Assembly: GCF_030915465.1 (NCBI RefSeq)
Contig: NZ_CP133267.1
Location: 4,205,001 to 4,269,000 of the forward strand
Length of the DNA stretch: 64,000 nucleotides
Source of the DNA: Neobacillus sp. PS3-34
GTDB taxonomy: Bacteria; Bacillota; Bacilli; Bacillales; Cytobacillaceae
Reading direction: 5' to 3'
The translations under genes were made by a program, and so were the position numbers. A model generated the notes under the pieces. That model saw nothing but the letters and a program-made list of their open reading frames with translations. It made no database searches and had not been told where the DNA came from. Below are positions 8,702 through 17,741 of the stretch, piece by piece; the stretch's first letter is position 1; every line of letters begins with the position of its first letter.

Positions 8702-9129
8702 ATGGCTGTTGTAAAAGCTCGGAATTCAGATATCGATCTTTTGGCAAGATTATTAAGGGCTGAGGCAGAGGGTGAAGGCGTCCAAGGAATGATGCTCGTA
8801 GGCAATGTTGGAATCAATAGAATAAGAGCGAATTGTTCAGATTTCAAAGGACTCCGTACAATTCCGCAAATGGTTTACCAGCCCCATGCATTTGAGGCGG
8901 TAACCCACGGTTATTTTTATCAGCGCGCAAGGGAAAAAGAAAGGCGTTTAGCTAGAAGGGCCATCAATGGGGAAAAAACTGGCCAGCTAAATTTAGTTTG
9001 TGGTATTTCCGCCCTCCTGGTGATTGTCCGCCAACCTGGTATAATCAGCCTTTTGTCGCACGTTACAAGCTGCATTGTTTTTATGAACCAACCTCGGAAG
9101 AATGTTCAAACGTCTATAATACTTATTAA
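8702..9129 (+). CDS. cwlJ: Spore cortex-lytic hydrolase CwlJ, frame disrupted
   Basis: The product matches CwlJ closely: [12 protein letters not shown] contains the catalytic Glu region of the SleB/CwlJ family, followed by [20 protein letters not shown] and [16 protein letters not shown]. CwlJ sits in the spore coat and degrades cortex peptidoglycan during germination, triggered by calcium-dipicolinate. The start is the ATG at 8702 behind GGAGGTG. The frame breaks at the six-A run 8973-8978; in the next frame it resumes as [20 protein letters not shown] and ends at the TAA 9127-9129, giving exactly the family length of about 142 residues if one A is missing. The partner gene gerQ is not adjacent. 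Confidence 0.88.
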
Positions 9130-9136
9130 GTTTAAG

Positions 9137-9163
9137 GGAGCCAGCTCATTGGCTCCTTTTTAT
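9137..9163 (+). terminator. Terminator of cwlJ
   Basis: GGAGCCA (9137-9143) pairs with TGGCTCC (9150-9156), followed by TTTTTATT. Confidence 0.8.
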
Positions 9164-9224
9164 TAGATTTTGGAGTTCACCTATGTTATTATTGCAGCAA
9201 AATTTCATGTTAGGGGCGACACCT

Positions 9225-9743
9225 ATGCTTGAGGCTCTTTTGATCTTTGTGCTCCAAATCATTTATGTTCCTGTTTTAACATTACGAACCATTCTGCTCG
9301 TGAAAAATCAGACAAAATCAGCTGCTAGTGCCGGGTTAATTGAGGGGATCATCTATATTATCAGTCTGGGAATTGTATTTAAGGATTTGTCGAACTGGAT
9401 GAATATTGCAGCTTATGTTATTGGTTTTAGTGTCGGTCTCCTCCTTGGCGGCTTTATTGAAAAAAAGCTTGCACTTGGTTATATTACCTATAATGTCAGT
9501 TTATTAGAAAGAAACGATGAATTAGTAAATAGTTTACGAAACGCGGGGTTCGGTGTAACTGTGTTCGTTGGCGAGGGGATGAATTCACCTCGTATCCGCC
9601 TTGATGTCGTAGCTAGACGATCGCGAGAAAAGGAATTTATACAAATTGTTCAGGAGTTAGCTCCAAAGTCATTTCTTGTCTCTTTTGAAATCCGATCCTT
9701 TAAAGGCGGATATATGACAAAAGGAATGAAGAAAAAAGGATGA
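9225..9743 (+). CDS. UPF0316 family membrane protein (YebE-like)
   Basis: Three N-terminal membrane helices (start [20 protein letters not shown], then [19 protein letters not shown]) are followed by a soluble C-terminal DUF2179-like domain ([20 protein letters not shown]). This matches UPF0316 proteins such as B. subtilis YebE. I choose the ATG at 9225, where AGGGGCG precedes and where the family usually starts; the frame is open to 9183. The function of the family is not established. It shares the DUF2179 domain with the YitT protein at 3271. A terminator follows directly. Confidence 0.87.
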   Translation: MLEALLIFVLQIIYVPVLTLRTILLVKNQTKSAASAGLIEGIIYIISLGIVFKDLSNWMNIAAYVIGFSVGLLLGGFIEKKLALGYITYNVSLLERNDELVNSLRNAGFGVTVFVGEGMNSPRIRLDVVARRSREKEFIQIVQELAPKSFLVSFEIRSFKGGYMTKGMKKKG

Positions 9744-9757
9744 GCGTTACAATTATT

Positions 9758-9784
9758 AGAACCGGTGAATTCCGGTTCTTTTTT
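9758..9784 (+). terminator. Terminator of the UPF0316 gene
   Basis: AGAACCGG (9758-9765) and CCGGTTCT (9772-9779) form a stem followed by a T-run. Confidence 0.85.
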
Positions 9785-9822
9785 GTTTAAAAGTACTTTA
9801 GATGAAATTATTTCACAAAAAT

Positions 9823-9849
9823 GTTTGCTAGCTAACTAATTAAGGGTAT
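9823..9849 (+). promoter_or_regulatory. Possible sigma-B promoter of the osmoprotectant transporter
   Basis: GTTTGC (9823-9828) and GGGTAT (9844-9849), 15 bp apart, resemble the sigma-B consensus GTTTaa / GGGTAT. General-stress control would suit a compatible-solute transporter, but the -35 match is partial and the call is tentative. Confidence 0.3.
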
Positions 9850-9904
9850 AGAAAACTAACTATAGAAAGATAATATGGTAACTGAAAAAAGAGAGGCGAC
9901 ATGA

Positions 9905-11045
9905 ATGATTTCATTCCAACACGTAACGAAAAGATATCCAAATGGACTTGAAGTCTTAAAAGATATTAATTTCAACATTCAACAGGGAGAATTTATCGCA
10001 TTGATTGGCCCGAGCGGCTGCGGCAAAACGACCACGATGAAGATGATAAATCGCCTGATTGAGCCATCAAACGGTACTATTTTGATAAATGGTGAAGATA
10101 TCTCGAAGCAGAATCCTGTAAAATTGCGAAGAAATATTGGCTATGTAATCCAGCAAATCGGTCTTCTGCCGCATATGACAATAGGAGATAATATTTCAAT
10201 AGTACCGAGATTAAAGGGCTGGGAAGTAGAAAAGTATGATAAAAAGGTAGATGAGCTGCTAGACCTGGTCGCCTGGACCCAAAAACGTTTAAGAATAGGT
10301 ATCCTGGAGAGTTGAGCGGCGGGCAGCAGCAGCGTGTAGGAGTAATCCGCGCATTGGCTGCTGAACCGCCAATAATTTTAATGGATGAACCTTTTAGTGC
10401 CTTGGACCCCATTAGCAGGGAGCAGCTTCAGGATGAATTGGTGAAGCTGCAGGAAACAATCAAGAAGACGATTGTCTTTGTGACTCATGATATGGATGAA
10501 GCGATCAAGGTAGCAGACAGAATTGCAATTATGAATGAAGGCAGAATCGTTCAATTTGATACTCCAGAAAGGATACTGCGCCATCCAGCTGATGACTTTG
10601 TCAGAGGGTTTATTGGTGAAAAAAGGTTGGAGAACGGTATCATGTCAATACCGGTTGCCCGTGATTTGATGATTCAAAAGTTGATTACCGCAAGACCAAC
10701 CCGTGGGCTAGCTGAGGCGTTAAAAATTATGAAGACTTATCGGGTAGACAGCCTACTGGTGACTGACCAGGAAAATAATCTGATTGGAATTGCTCCGATT
10801 GACAATGTCAAACGTTACTACGGTGAAGAAGAAAAGAAATTGAAGGACATCTTAATTGAAAACTATAGCTCTGTTGAGATTGATACCCCATATACTGATG
10901 TTGCAGAAATCTTTGCAAAAGAGGGGGCTGCTTACATACCAGTCCTTGAAAGAGGAAAACTAACAGGATTGATTACCAGGGGAACCATGATGAGTGGATT
11001 AGCAGACTTCGAGGCCGAACCTGCACAGAAGGAGAGGCCAGGTAG
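9905..11045 (+). CDS. Osmoprotectant ABC transporter ATP-binding protein (OpuCA-like), frame disrupted
   Basis: Walker A GPSGCGKTT (residues 35-43), Q-loop QQIGLLPHM, ABC signature LSGGQQQR and Walker B IILMDEPFSALD identify the ATPase. Two C-terminal CBS domains, typical of OpuA/OpuC/BilE quaternary-amine importers, sense ionic strength or cyclic di-AMP. The frame is broken near 10270, where one base is missing between LLDLV and LDPKTFKNRYPGE. A second missing base in the run near 11029 would place the TAG at 11043-11045 in frame, just before the permease ATG; as given, ATPase and permease run together. The spacing and an AAGGAGAGG site inside the end of this gene favour two genes. Corrected length is about 381 residues. 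Confidence 0.85.
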
Positions 11046-11046
11046 C

Positions 11047-12599
11047 ATGTCTGATTTCTTTGGAACATTAGCAACTACATTTACTGAACAATGGCCTGAC
11101 ATATTACAAGGTTTAAAGCAGCATCTGTTTTTGTCATTAATTTCAATTCTCATAGCATCAGCAATTGCTGTACCGCTTGGTATTTATATTTCCAGAAAGA
11201 GAAGGCTTGCTGAACCGGTCATTGGAATCACAGCTATTTTTCAAACAGTTCCAAGTCTTGCCTTGTTCGGTTTCCTCCTTCCTGTGTTTGGAATAGGAAA
11301 CATAACGGCTATTATTGCACTGACAATTTATGCATTGCTGCCAATCCTAAGAAATACGTATATTGGCATTACCGGTGTGGATGCTTCAGCAGTAGAAGCG
11401 GCAGGGGAATGGGAATGACGAAAAACCAGATTTTAAGGATGATTGAATTGCCGCTTGCTCTGCCAATCATCATGGGTGGTTTGCGCACAGCAACGGTTCT
11501 TACAATTGGAGTTGCAACACTTGCTGCCTTCATTGGCGCGGGTGGGCTCGGCGATCTCATTTACAGGGGATTGTCTACTGCCAGGAATGAATTGGTGCTA
11601 GCTGGCGCCATACCAGCAGCTATTCTTGCTATTATTTGTGATTGGATTTTAAAAAGAATCGAAATTGCCTCAGACCCTAAATCCGGCAGGAAATTTTCTT
11701 CCAAGAAACTTGCAATTGTGGCGTTACCGATTGCTGCCCTTATAATCTTTTTCGCATTGAAGGGAACGAATCAAGAAGATACAATCGTAATCGCGGGGAA
11801 AAAATGGACAGAGCAATACATTCTTCCTCATATTTTAGAGGAATATATAAAAGATAAAACAAACTATAAAGTAACGGTAGATGAAGGCCTTGGAGAAACC
11901 CCGATTTTAACAAAGGCAATTCAAAAAGGTGACATTGATGTATATGTAGAATATACCGGAACTGGCTTGTTAACTGTTTTGAAGGATGAATATAAGCCTG
12001 GCATGAATGCTGATCAAATTTATGAAAAAGTGAAAAAGGGTTACGAAGAGAAATATCAGCTTGAGTGGTTAAAACCTTTCGGATTTGAAAACACATATGC
12101 TCTCGCTTTGAATCCTCAAACCTATAAAAAATTAGGTGTGAAAACAGTTTCAGAGCTTGCGGCGTATTCACCTCAGCTTGTATTTGGAGGGCCGACAGAT
12201 TTTTATGAAAGGGAGGATGGATATTCTGCCCTTGCAAAGACGTACGGCTTGAATTTTAAAGCAAAGGAGAGTCTAGATCCAAATCTAATGTACTCAGCTG
12301 TAAAGGGAGGAGATGTTCAGGTCATTCCTGCCTATACCACAGATGGCAGAATTCCTCGTTTTAAACTGGGTATTCTTAATGACGATAAAAAATTCTTCCC
12401 TCCTTATTATGCTGCTCCTATCGTCAGAAAGGACACACTTAAAAAGTATCCTAAGCTGAAAAAAGTGTTGAATGAACTTGAAGGAAAGATATCAGTAAAA
12501 GACATGGCTGAAATGAATGCTCGTGTTGACCTTGATAAGCAAGATCCAAAGCAAGTAGCCCATGACTTTTTAGTAAAGAAAGGCCTCATTAAAAAGTAA
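11047..12599 (+). CDS. Osmoprotectant ABC transporter permease fused to substrate-binding domain, frame disrupted
   Basis: The first about 215 residues form a binding-protein-dependent permease (EAA-type loop, GVDASAVEAA joined to GMGMTKNQILRMIELPLALP). From about residue 240 it is an OpuAC-type substrate-binding domain (VIAGKKWTEQYILPHILEEY to the C-terminus). Fusion of permease and receptor is known in BilE and related quaternary-amine importers. The ATG at 11047 has AAGGAGAGG 9 bp upstream. One base is missing near 11403-11407, splitting the gene into two frames. Likely substrates are glycine betaine, carnitine, choline-derived or proline-betaine type solutes; binding-site aromatics cannot be assigned with confidence. 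A terminator follows. Confidence 0.85.
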
Positions 12600-12607
12600 A
12601 ATATTAA

Positions 12608-12643
12608 AAAAACATCCGGAGAGAATTTTCTGGATGTTTTTTT
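12608..12643 (+). terminator. Terminator of the osmoprotectant transporter operon
   Basis: AAACATCC and GGATGTTT flank a short AT-rich loop and are followed by a T-run, immediately after the stop codon. Confidence 0.8.
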
Positions 12644-12715
12644 ATCAATTTTTTAGGAAGGGTAAGCAAAAGCCAAAAAGGGGAAAATGAAAAATGTATT
12701 ACAGGAGGTGCTCTA

Positions 12716-13129
12716 ATGAACCGTGCAGGAAAGTATGCAAGCAGCGAAAATCCCGATTCACTTGAATTATTGAAAATCATATATGAACTGACGGAAAAAG
12801 ACCGGATGATTATGTGGTCGGAAGGCTACATAGATGTAGTGATTGAAAAATTGCCCGATTATGCCAAAGATATTCTTTTAAACAAGAAAGAAAAATGGGA
12901 AGATACAAAGGAATTCTATAAAATCAAACTAAAAGAAATAACTGGTACGGAAGAATATAAAGCAGCTGCAGCTAAAACAAGAAAGGAATTTGCAATGTTT
13001 GTGATAGAAAAATATCAGCCATTTCAAGGCTTATTATTCAGCCAATATGATGGGAACATAAAGGATTCGGATCTGCGGAAATTTGTTTATAGAAAGCGGT
13101 TCGGTTCTAAAAAGAAGTATTTGGGATAA
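12716..13129 (+). CDS. Hypothetical protein, about 137 residues
   Basis: A strong CAGGAGGTG site precedes the ATG. The product is soluble, Lys/Glu-rich and predicted helical, with no signal peptide, membrane segment or cofactor motif that I recognise. It ends 13 bp before the ATG of the Mug-type DNA glycosylase with an AAGGAGG site between them, so the two genes are probably cotranscribed. A link to DNA repair is only suggested by this position. Confidence 0.65.
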   Translation: MNRAGKYASSENPDSLELLKIIYELTEKDRMIMWSEGYIDVVIEKLPDYAKDILLNKKEKWEDTKEFYKIKLKEITGTEEYKAAAAKTRKEFAMFVIEKYQPFQGLLFSQYDGNIKDSDLRKFVYRKRFGSKKKYLG

Positions 13130-13142
13130 GGAGGGAAGTAGG

Positions 13143-13655
13143 ATGATTGAGCCAATCAGTGACCATTTAAAAGAAAATCTCTCTATTATGTTCGTCGGTT
13201 TTAATCCTAGTATACGCTCCGGAGAATTAGGCCATCATTATGCAAATCCGAATAATCGTTTTTGGAAGATCCTCCATGAATCAGGAATTACGAAAAGAAA
13301 GTATAAACCGGAAGAAGATTTTAAGCTGTTGGAAATGGGATATGGGTTAACGAATATCGTTTCCCGCCCGACAAAAGCAGCGGATGAAATATCAAAAGAA
13401 GAATATAGAATCGGCAGGCAGGAATTAAAGCAAAAAATAGAGCGATATAAGCCAATGACCGCTTGTTATGTTGGCAAAGGGGTTTACCAGGAATTCAGCG
13501 GCAAGAGGGATGTTAACGGGGGGATTCAAGAGGAATCGGTCGTGCCCGGCACAACCGATTTTGTGGCTCCCTCCTCGAGCGGGCTGGTACGAATGAGGAT
13601 TGTAGATGTTATCGAAATTTATAAACAATTACTACATTTGGTGAATCGGAGTTAA
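13143..13655 (+). CDS. mug: G/U mismatch-specific uracil-DNA glycosylase (Mug/TDG family)
   Basis: The 170-residue protein carries the family 2 uracil-DNA glycosylase motif near its N-terminus as FVGFNPSIRSGELGHHYANP, which places the catalytic Asn and the sugar-binding loop, and a C-terminal VVPGTTDFVAPSSSG with the intercalation-loop region. Such enzymes excise uracil or ethenocytosine from mismatched DNA in base excision repair. The start is the ATG at 13143 behind AAGGAGGG; the frame is open further upstream but overlaps the preceding gene there. Confidence 0.85.
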   Translation: MIEPISDHLKENLSIMFVGFNPSIRSGELGHHYANPNNRFWKILHESGITKRKYKPEEDFKLLEMGYGLTNIVSRPTKAADEISKEEYRIGRQELKQKIERYKPMTACYVGKGVYQEFSGKRDVNGGIQEESVVPGTTDFVAPSSSGLVRMRIVDVIEIYKQLLHLVNRS

Positions 13656-13659
13656 CTTT

Positions 13660-14459
13660 TCATTTTAAAATGCGTTGCAGTAACGTATCTTCGTAAAGGA
13701 ATCGCTTCGCTTTATCACGAAACTCCTGTTCATGCAGATAGGTACCTGTTGGGTCTTATGCTGGGTGCCATTTCAATTGCTTCGATATATTCCTCTTTTA
13801 TCAGCCCCAGCTTTTCAGCATGGTCAAAGAAACCTGTCCTATTTAGAACTTTATATATTCGATCGGCACGATGATTTTGGACATTGGCCATTATGTAAGT
13901 TGCCAGTCCAACCTGTATGCCGTGCATTTGAGGGGTAGCAGATAACTTATCGAGTGCATGAGAAATTAGATGTTCTGAACCGCTGATTGGGGAACTGTTG
14001 CCGCTTATTACGGTGGAGATTCCTCCCATGGTCAGGGGCTGGTACGGTGGTTTTCTTCCCTTCGACAATGAGTGAACAGTTGCTGCTGGCAAAACCATCA
14101 TTCGAAGCAGAAGTAGGGATGCTGATAAAAGGACCGTTGCTGGAATGGGCAATATATTTTCCACAATCAATTGTTGAACCGCCTCCGACGGTGAGTACAA
14201 CATCGTAATGATTGAAGGAAAAGGCAAGTTTAATAAGCTGCTGTATGTCTAAATCAGGAGGCAAAAGAAAATAATCGATTTTTAGAGAAATAATCCGTTC
14301 TTCAATCTGTGTTTTAAATGTTTCAAAAATAAAGTCATCAAATATAATAAGCGCGTTTGTAAATCCCTGTTTCATTAAATTTTCTTCTAGCTGGCCAATT
14401 GCTCCGTTTCTAATTAGTAAAATGGATGGAATTGGTATTCTGGTAATGGAATTAGGCAT
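13660..14459 (-). pseudogene. sn-glycerol-1-phosphate dehydrogenase (EgsA/AraM-like), internally deleted and frame disrupted
   Basis: The first 142 codons are a clear EgsA/AraM start: NAD-binding VLTVGGGSTIDCGKYIAH and metal-site region SIPTSASNDGFAS. Directly after TTVPAP the sequence jumps, in another frame, to the C-terminal part (MGGISTVISGNSSPISGSEH, then LISHALDKL and GIQVGLATYIM). Roughly 80-100 residues found in family members are absent at about 14035. A second break near 13740-13748 puts the true C-terminus (YLHEQEFRDKAKRF to the stop at 13660-13662) in a third frame. The enzyme makes glycerol-1-phosphate for heptaprenylglyceryl lipids. Start and upstream stop overlap (TGATG), so it was coupled to the HAD gene. 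Confidence 0.8.
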
Positions 14460-15109
14460 CAGGAAATTATTCCTTCTTTTACGAGATAGGTCTCTACCTC
14501 GTGGAAATCATTTACAGCAATATAAGGTATCCGTTTTTCAGTCAGCATTTCCTGAAGGCCATTTTTCGCAAAAGTCACATCAGCGAATAATGCAGGATAA
14601 GAATCTGGCTCGCTGTCACCGATAAAATGAACTTGTTCATATTCTTCTTTTAATTCTTGAACTACTTTAGATTTATCAATTCCGTAGCGTTCCGAATAAT
14701 GGGGACTGTATGCGTCCAGCTTCATGTGAACATTTTTCTCCTTGAAAAACCCTTCGTTCGAAAACACCTTCACATTCTTGATCCCATATTTTTTTAGAAT
14801 ATGATAAATATAATAGTCTGTTCCGGCGCTCAAAATATAAAAATCTCCTCCGTTGGTTTGGACGGTTTTTATAAAATCAGGCACATATTCATCAATCGGG
14901 ATAGAAAGGATATCATCAAGAATTTGTTCTTCATCCTGATGGATCGATGAAAAAACGGTTTGGAGAAAGGTAATATCCATTATTTCTCCTGCCTTCCACC
15001 GATTGAATAAATCCTTTCCTTGGGGAAAATATTTATCGATAATGATCCAATAGAAATCCTTGTTTGAAATCGTACCATCAAAGTCAGATACGAAAGCCCA
15101 TTTCTTCAT
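14459..15109 (-). CDS. HAD-superfamily phosphatase, MtnX-like
   Basis: Starting at the ATG at 15109 behind GGAGGAAAG, the about 216-residue product begins with the HAD motif I as FVSDFDGTISNKD, has motif II in FYILSAGTDYYIYHI and motif III/IV in VHFIGDSEPD. This pattern fits the MtnX/HAD-IB group that dephosphorylates 2-hydroxy-3-keto-5-methylthiopentenyl-1-phosphate in methionine salvage, but no other salvage gene is near. Overlap with the glycerol-1-phosphate dehydrogenase suggests instead a polyol- or lipid-phosphate substrate. The frame stays open 189 bp upstream, across a terminator-like hairpin, and I do not count that part as coding. Confidence 0.8.
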   Translation of the reverse strand: MKKWAFVSDFDGTISNKDFYWIIIDKYFPQGKDLFNRWKAGEIMDITFLQTVFSSIHQDEEQILDDILSIPIDEYVPDFIKTVQTNGGDFYILSAGTDYYIYHILKKYGIKNVKVFSNEGFFKEKNVHMKLDAYSPHYSERYGIDKSKVVQELKEEYEQVHFIGDSEPDSYPALFADVTFAKNGLQEMLTEKRIPYIAVNDFHEVETYLVKEGIIS

Positions 15110-15230
15110 TTCTTTCCTCCATTCCTTTAATGCAGAAAGTGAACTGCTTGCTTCAAACGCCATCTTTTTCATCATTACAACAACCTCTGCACACACACCA
15201 AAGATTTTTGGAACAGAAGGGAAACTGCTA

Positions 15231-15356
15231 AAAAAACAGCCATGGACATAATCCAAGGCTGCCGTATATGTAATGAATGATGCCAGCAACGCTGGCACCA
15301 GTCCCTTCCGTCCGAACTGGTTAAGTGTCCCGCAACAAGCGAATGTTCGGAAGAGA
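15231..15356 (-). promoter_or_regulatory. Structured leader-like region with terminator-like hairpin upstream of the HAD gene
   Basis: Read on the minus strand, three consecutive hairpins appear: ACCAGT..ACTGGT (about 15324-15299), TGCCAGC..GCTGGCA (15297-15281) and CAGCC..GGCTG followed by T7 (about 15262-15230). The last is an intrinsic-terminator shape about 120 nt before the HAD start. The arrangement resembles a 5' leader that ends in a regulated terminator. It matches no riboswitch consensus I know. It could also be a dispersed structural repeat. The rest of the 355-bp gap up to ppiB holds the ppiB promoter region. Confidence 0.35.
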
Positions 15357-15463
15357 CATTTTTATTTTACCATAAAAATGGATTTAAATGCACCCTGCTT
15401 TTCATCTCCCATTAAAAAATGGTATGATATCATAGATTTCTTAAAATAAAGGAGATGACTGGA

Positions 15464-15901
15464 ATGGCTAAAAAAGGATACATACAAATGCAAAACGGAG
15501 AGAAAATTGAATTTGATTTATTTCCAAATGAAGCTCCAGGAACAGTTGCAAACTTTGAAAAGCTTGCGAAGGAAGGATTTTATAACGGTTTGACTTTCCA
15601 CCGTGTTATCCCTGGCTTTGTCAGCCAAGGAGGCTGCCCAAGCGGAACAGGTACTGGCGGACCAGGTTATACAATCAAATGTGAAACTCAGGGCAACCCT
15701 CATAAGCATGAGCCGGGTTCACTTTCAATGGCCCATGCTGGCAAAGACACAGGTGGAAGCCAATTCTTTATCGTTCATGAATCCCAGCCTCATTTGAACG
15801 GTGTCCACACTGTTTTTGGCAAGGTTACATCTGGATTGGAAACAGCCAAAGCAATGAGAAACGGCGATATCATGGAAAAAGTTGAAGTAGTTGACGAATA
15901 G
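15464..15901 (+). CDS. ppiB: Peptidyl-prolyl cis-trans isomerase, cyclophilin type (PpiB)
   Basis: The 145-residue protein has the cyclophilin active-site run [13 protein letters not shown], the [16 protein letters not shown] segment and the C-terminal FGKVTSGLE. It catalyses proline isomerisation during folding in the cytosol. The ATG at 15464 is preferred because GGAG ends 9 bp upstream; the ATG at 15455 would overlap the ribosome binding site. It is a monocistronic gene closed by a terminator. Confidence 0.95.
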   Translation: MAKKGYIQMQNGEKIEFDLFPNEAPGTVANFEKLAKEGFYNGLTFHRVIPGFVSQGGCPSGTGTGGPGYTIKCETQGNPHKHEPGSLSMAHAGKDTGGSQFFIVHESQPHLNGVHTVFGKVTSGLETAKAMRNGDIMEKVEVVDE

Positions 15902-15915
15902 TCAGTTTATAAGAT

Positions 15916-15943
15916 AAAAAGAGCCTTATTGGCTCTTTTTTTT
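15916..15943 (+). terminator. Terminator of ppiB
   Basis: AAAAAGAGCC (15916-15925) and GGCTCTTTTT (15931-15940) with a 5-nt loop and T-tail. Confidence 0.9.
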
Positions 15944-16009
15944 ACATTCAGAATCATTATTTTCCCCAAGGACATATTAAATCTAAATTAATCTTCCTGG
16001 GGGTGCACC

Positions 16010-16799
16010 ATGAATAGAACATCACAAATAATGATTTTGTTGTTAATTAGCTTAATGATATTACCACCATCTGCTGCTAAGGGGGACTGGCCGTGATTTA
16101 AAAGCATCAATTATCATTGATGACTTCGGGGGAGGTGTTGGTGGAGTGGAGGAGTTTTTGGAAGGTAAAGTACCAATTACAGCCGCTGTTATGCCTTTTA
16201 CTCCTAAATCAAAAGAACACGCTGAATGGGCGCATAAAAATGGGTTTGAAGTGATGGTCCATCTGCCAATGCAGCCGAAAAAAGGAAAAAGATCCTGGCT
16301 GGGTCCTAAGCCCATTACTGTTGATCTCACTCCTGAAGAAGCAAGAAAACGGGTTGAACAGGCAATTGATAATGTTCCGTATGCAAAAGGGCTAAATAAC
16401 CATATGGGTTCACTCGCAGTTGAAAATGAAAAGATCGTTAGAGAGATTGTTAAAGTGGCAAAGGAAAAAAGGCTTTATATAGTCGATAGCGGAACAAGCC
16501 CAAAATCAAAATTCCCTGAAATTGCAAAGGAATTTGGCGTCCCTTTACTGAAAAGAGATGTTTTTTTGGATGATATATCTTCAGAAGCACATGTTAAAAA
16601 ACAAATGGCGAGGCTGGCTGTGTTAACTGAGCAAACGGGCAAGGGAATTGCGATTGGTCATGTGGGGGTATCAGGGAGGGTGTGTTCAGCTGGTGTAATT
16701 CATTCCATGGACGATTTTAAAAATAGGAACATAAAAATAGTTCCTGTTTCACAACTGCTGTCAAAAGAAATGTACCAAAAATATTTATGGCCTTATTAA
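16010..16799 (+). CDS. Secreted divergent polysaccharide deacetylase family protein, frame disrupted
   Basis: The ATG at 16010, behind a CTGGGGG site, opens a signal peptide (IMILLLISLMILPPSAA). The frame stops at 16098, but the next frame carries ASIIIDDFGGGVGGVEEFLE and continues to 16799 with MVHLPMQP, GLNNHMGSLA and GIAIGHVGVSG, the conserved blocks of the divergent polysaccharide deacetylase family (YibQ-type). One extra G (or two missing bases) in the G5 run 16081-16085 explains the break. The family shares the NodB-like barrel; its substrate in Firmicutes is not established. The protein should act outside the membrane. Confidence 0.78.
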
Positions 16800-16888
16800 A
16801 AATTAGAATCAACACAAAAATAAAATACACATAAAATTTATGTTCAATGAGGTAAAATGGAGGCAAAGGGAAAAAGAGAGGTCTACAC

Positions 16889-17704
16889 ATGATTTTATAT
16901 AAAGATAAACATACAACTGTATTTCAAAGTGCGCTTTTTCAAACAACATCAACTGTTGTGGAGACCCCAGATTTCATTTTAGTTGTTGACCCATGCTGGC
17001 TCCCACAAGAGGTTGAAAGCATTCGCAGGTATGTAGACGAGAGAAAAGAAAATAGGCCAGTATATTTGTTATTTACCCATTCTGATTATGACCATATCAT
17101 TGGATATAATGCATTCCCTGGCTCAACCGTGATTGGAAGCGGGAATATGTCCGAAAATACCGAAAAAGAAGAAATTGTAAATCAGATTTTGCGGTTCGAC
17201 GATTCCTACTATTTAACGCGAAATTATAAAATCGCCTATCCTGAAACAAACATTCAAATTAAAGAAAACGGGCAAAAACTGCAGTTGGGGGATTACACAC
17301 TAACTTTCTATCACGCCAAGGGACATACGAATGATGGAATTTATACTATTATTGAGCCGCTTGGGTTATGGATTGCTGGGGATTTTCTTTCAGATATTGA
17401 GTTCCCATATATTTACTCCAGCAGTTATGATTATGAAGCGACATTGGAGACTTCTTTAGCCATTTTAGGAAATCACAATATAAAATTGCTGGTCCCCGGA
17501 CATGGATCTGTTGCTTCCAATTATCCTGAAATCAATAAAAGAATAAAAGATTCACAGTTATATATTGAAAACACCAGAAAACTTCTTTGTGAGAATAAAG
17601 AAGAACAGACTTATATGATTCTCGGAAATTACTCTTTCCCGTATATTATGAAGAAATTTCACGAGGGTAATATTGAATTAATGAAAAAAGAATTAGGGAA
17701 ATAG
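16889..17704 (+). CDS. MBL-fold metallo-hydrolase
   Basis: The 271-residue protein has the metallo-beta-lactamase metal motif as LLFTHSDYDHIIG (the family HxHxDH appears as THSDYDH, so the first His of the canonical triad is replaced by Thr), then AKGHTNDG, WIAGDFLSDIE and LLVPGHGS for the remaining metal ligands. The fold is certain; the reaction (thioesterase, lactonase or hydrolase) is not. It starts behind AAGAGAGG and is followed 37 bp later by exoA, probably in the same transcript. Confidence 0.8.
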   Translation: MILYKDKHTTVFQSALFQTTSTVVETPDFILVVDPCWLPQEVESIRRYVDERKENRPVYLLFTHSDYDHIIGYNAFPGSTVIGSGNMSENTEKEEIVNQILRFDDSYYLTRNYKIAYPETNIQIKENGQKLQLGDYTLTFYHAKGHTNDGIYTIIEPLGLWIAGDFLSDIEFPYIYSSSYDYEATLETSLAILGNHNIKLLVPGHGSVASNYPEINKRIKDSQLYIENTRKLLCENKEEQTYMILGNYSFPYIMKKFHEGNIELMKKELGK

Positions 17705-17741
17705 TAAATCCCTGAAACACTATATTGTTGAGGAGAATGAA

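Noticed and set aside
9905..11418. A natural fusion of ABC ATPase and permease in one frame
   Set aside because: The join lacks a linker, a strong AAGGAGAGG and ATG stand at the boundary, and one missing base nearby would place a TAG right before that ATG. Neighbouring single-base errors make the fusion an artefact.
14459..15298. Longer HAD gene starting at 15298
   Set aside because: The extra 63 codons cross a terminator-like hairpin and have no ribosome binding site, while GGAGGAAAG stands before the ATG at 15109, where HAD motif I is at the normal distance.
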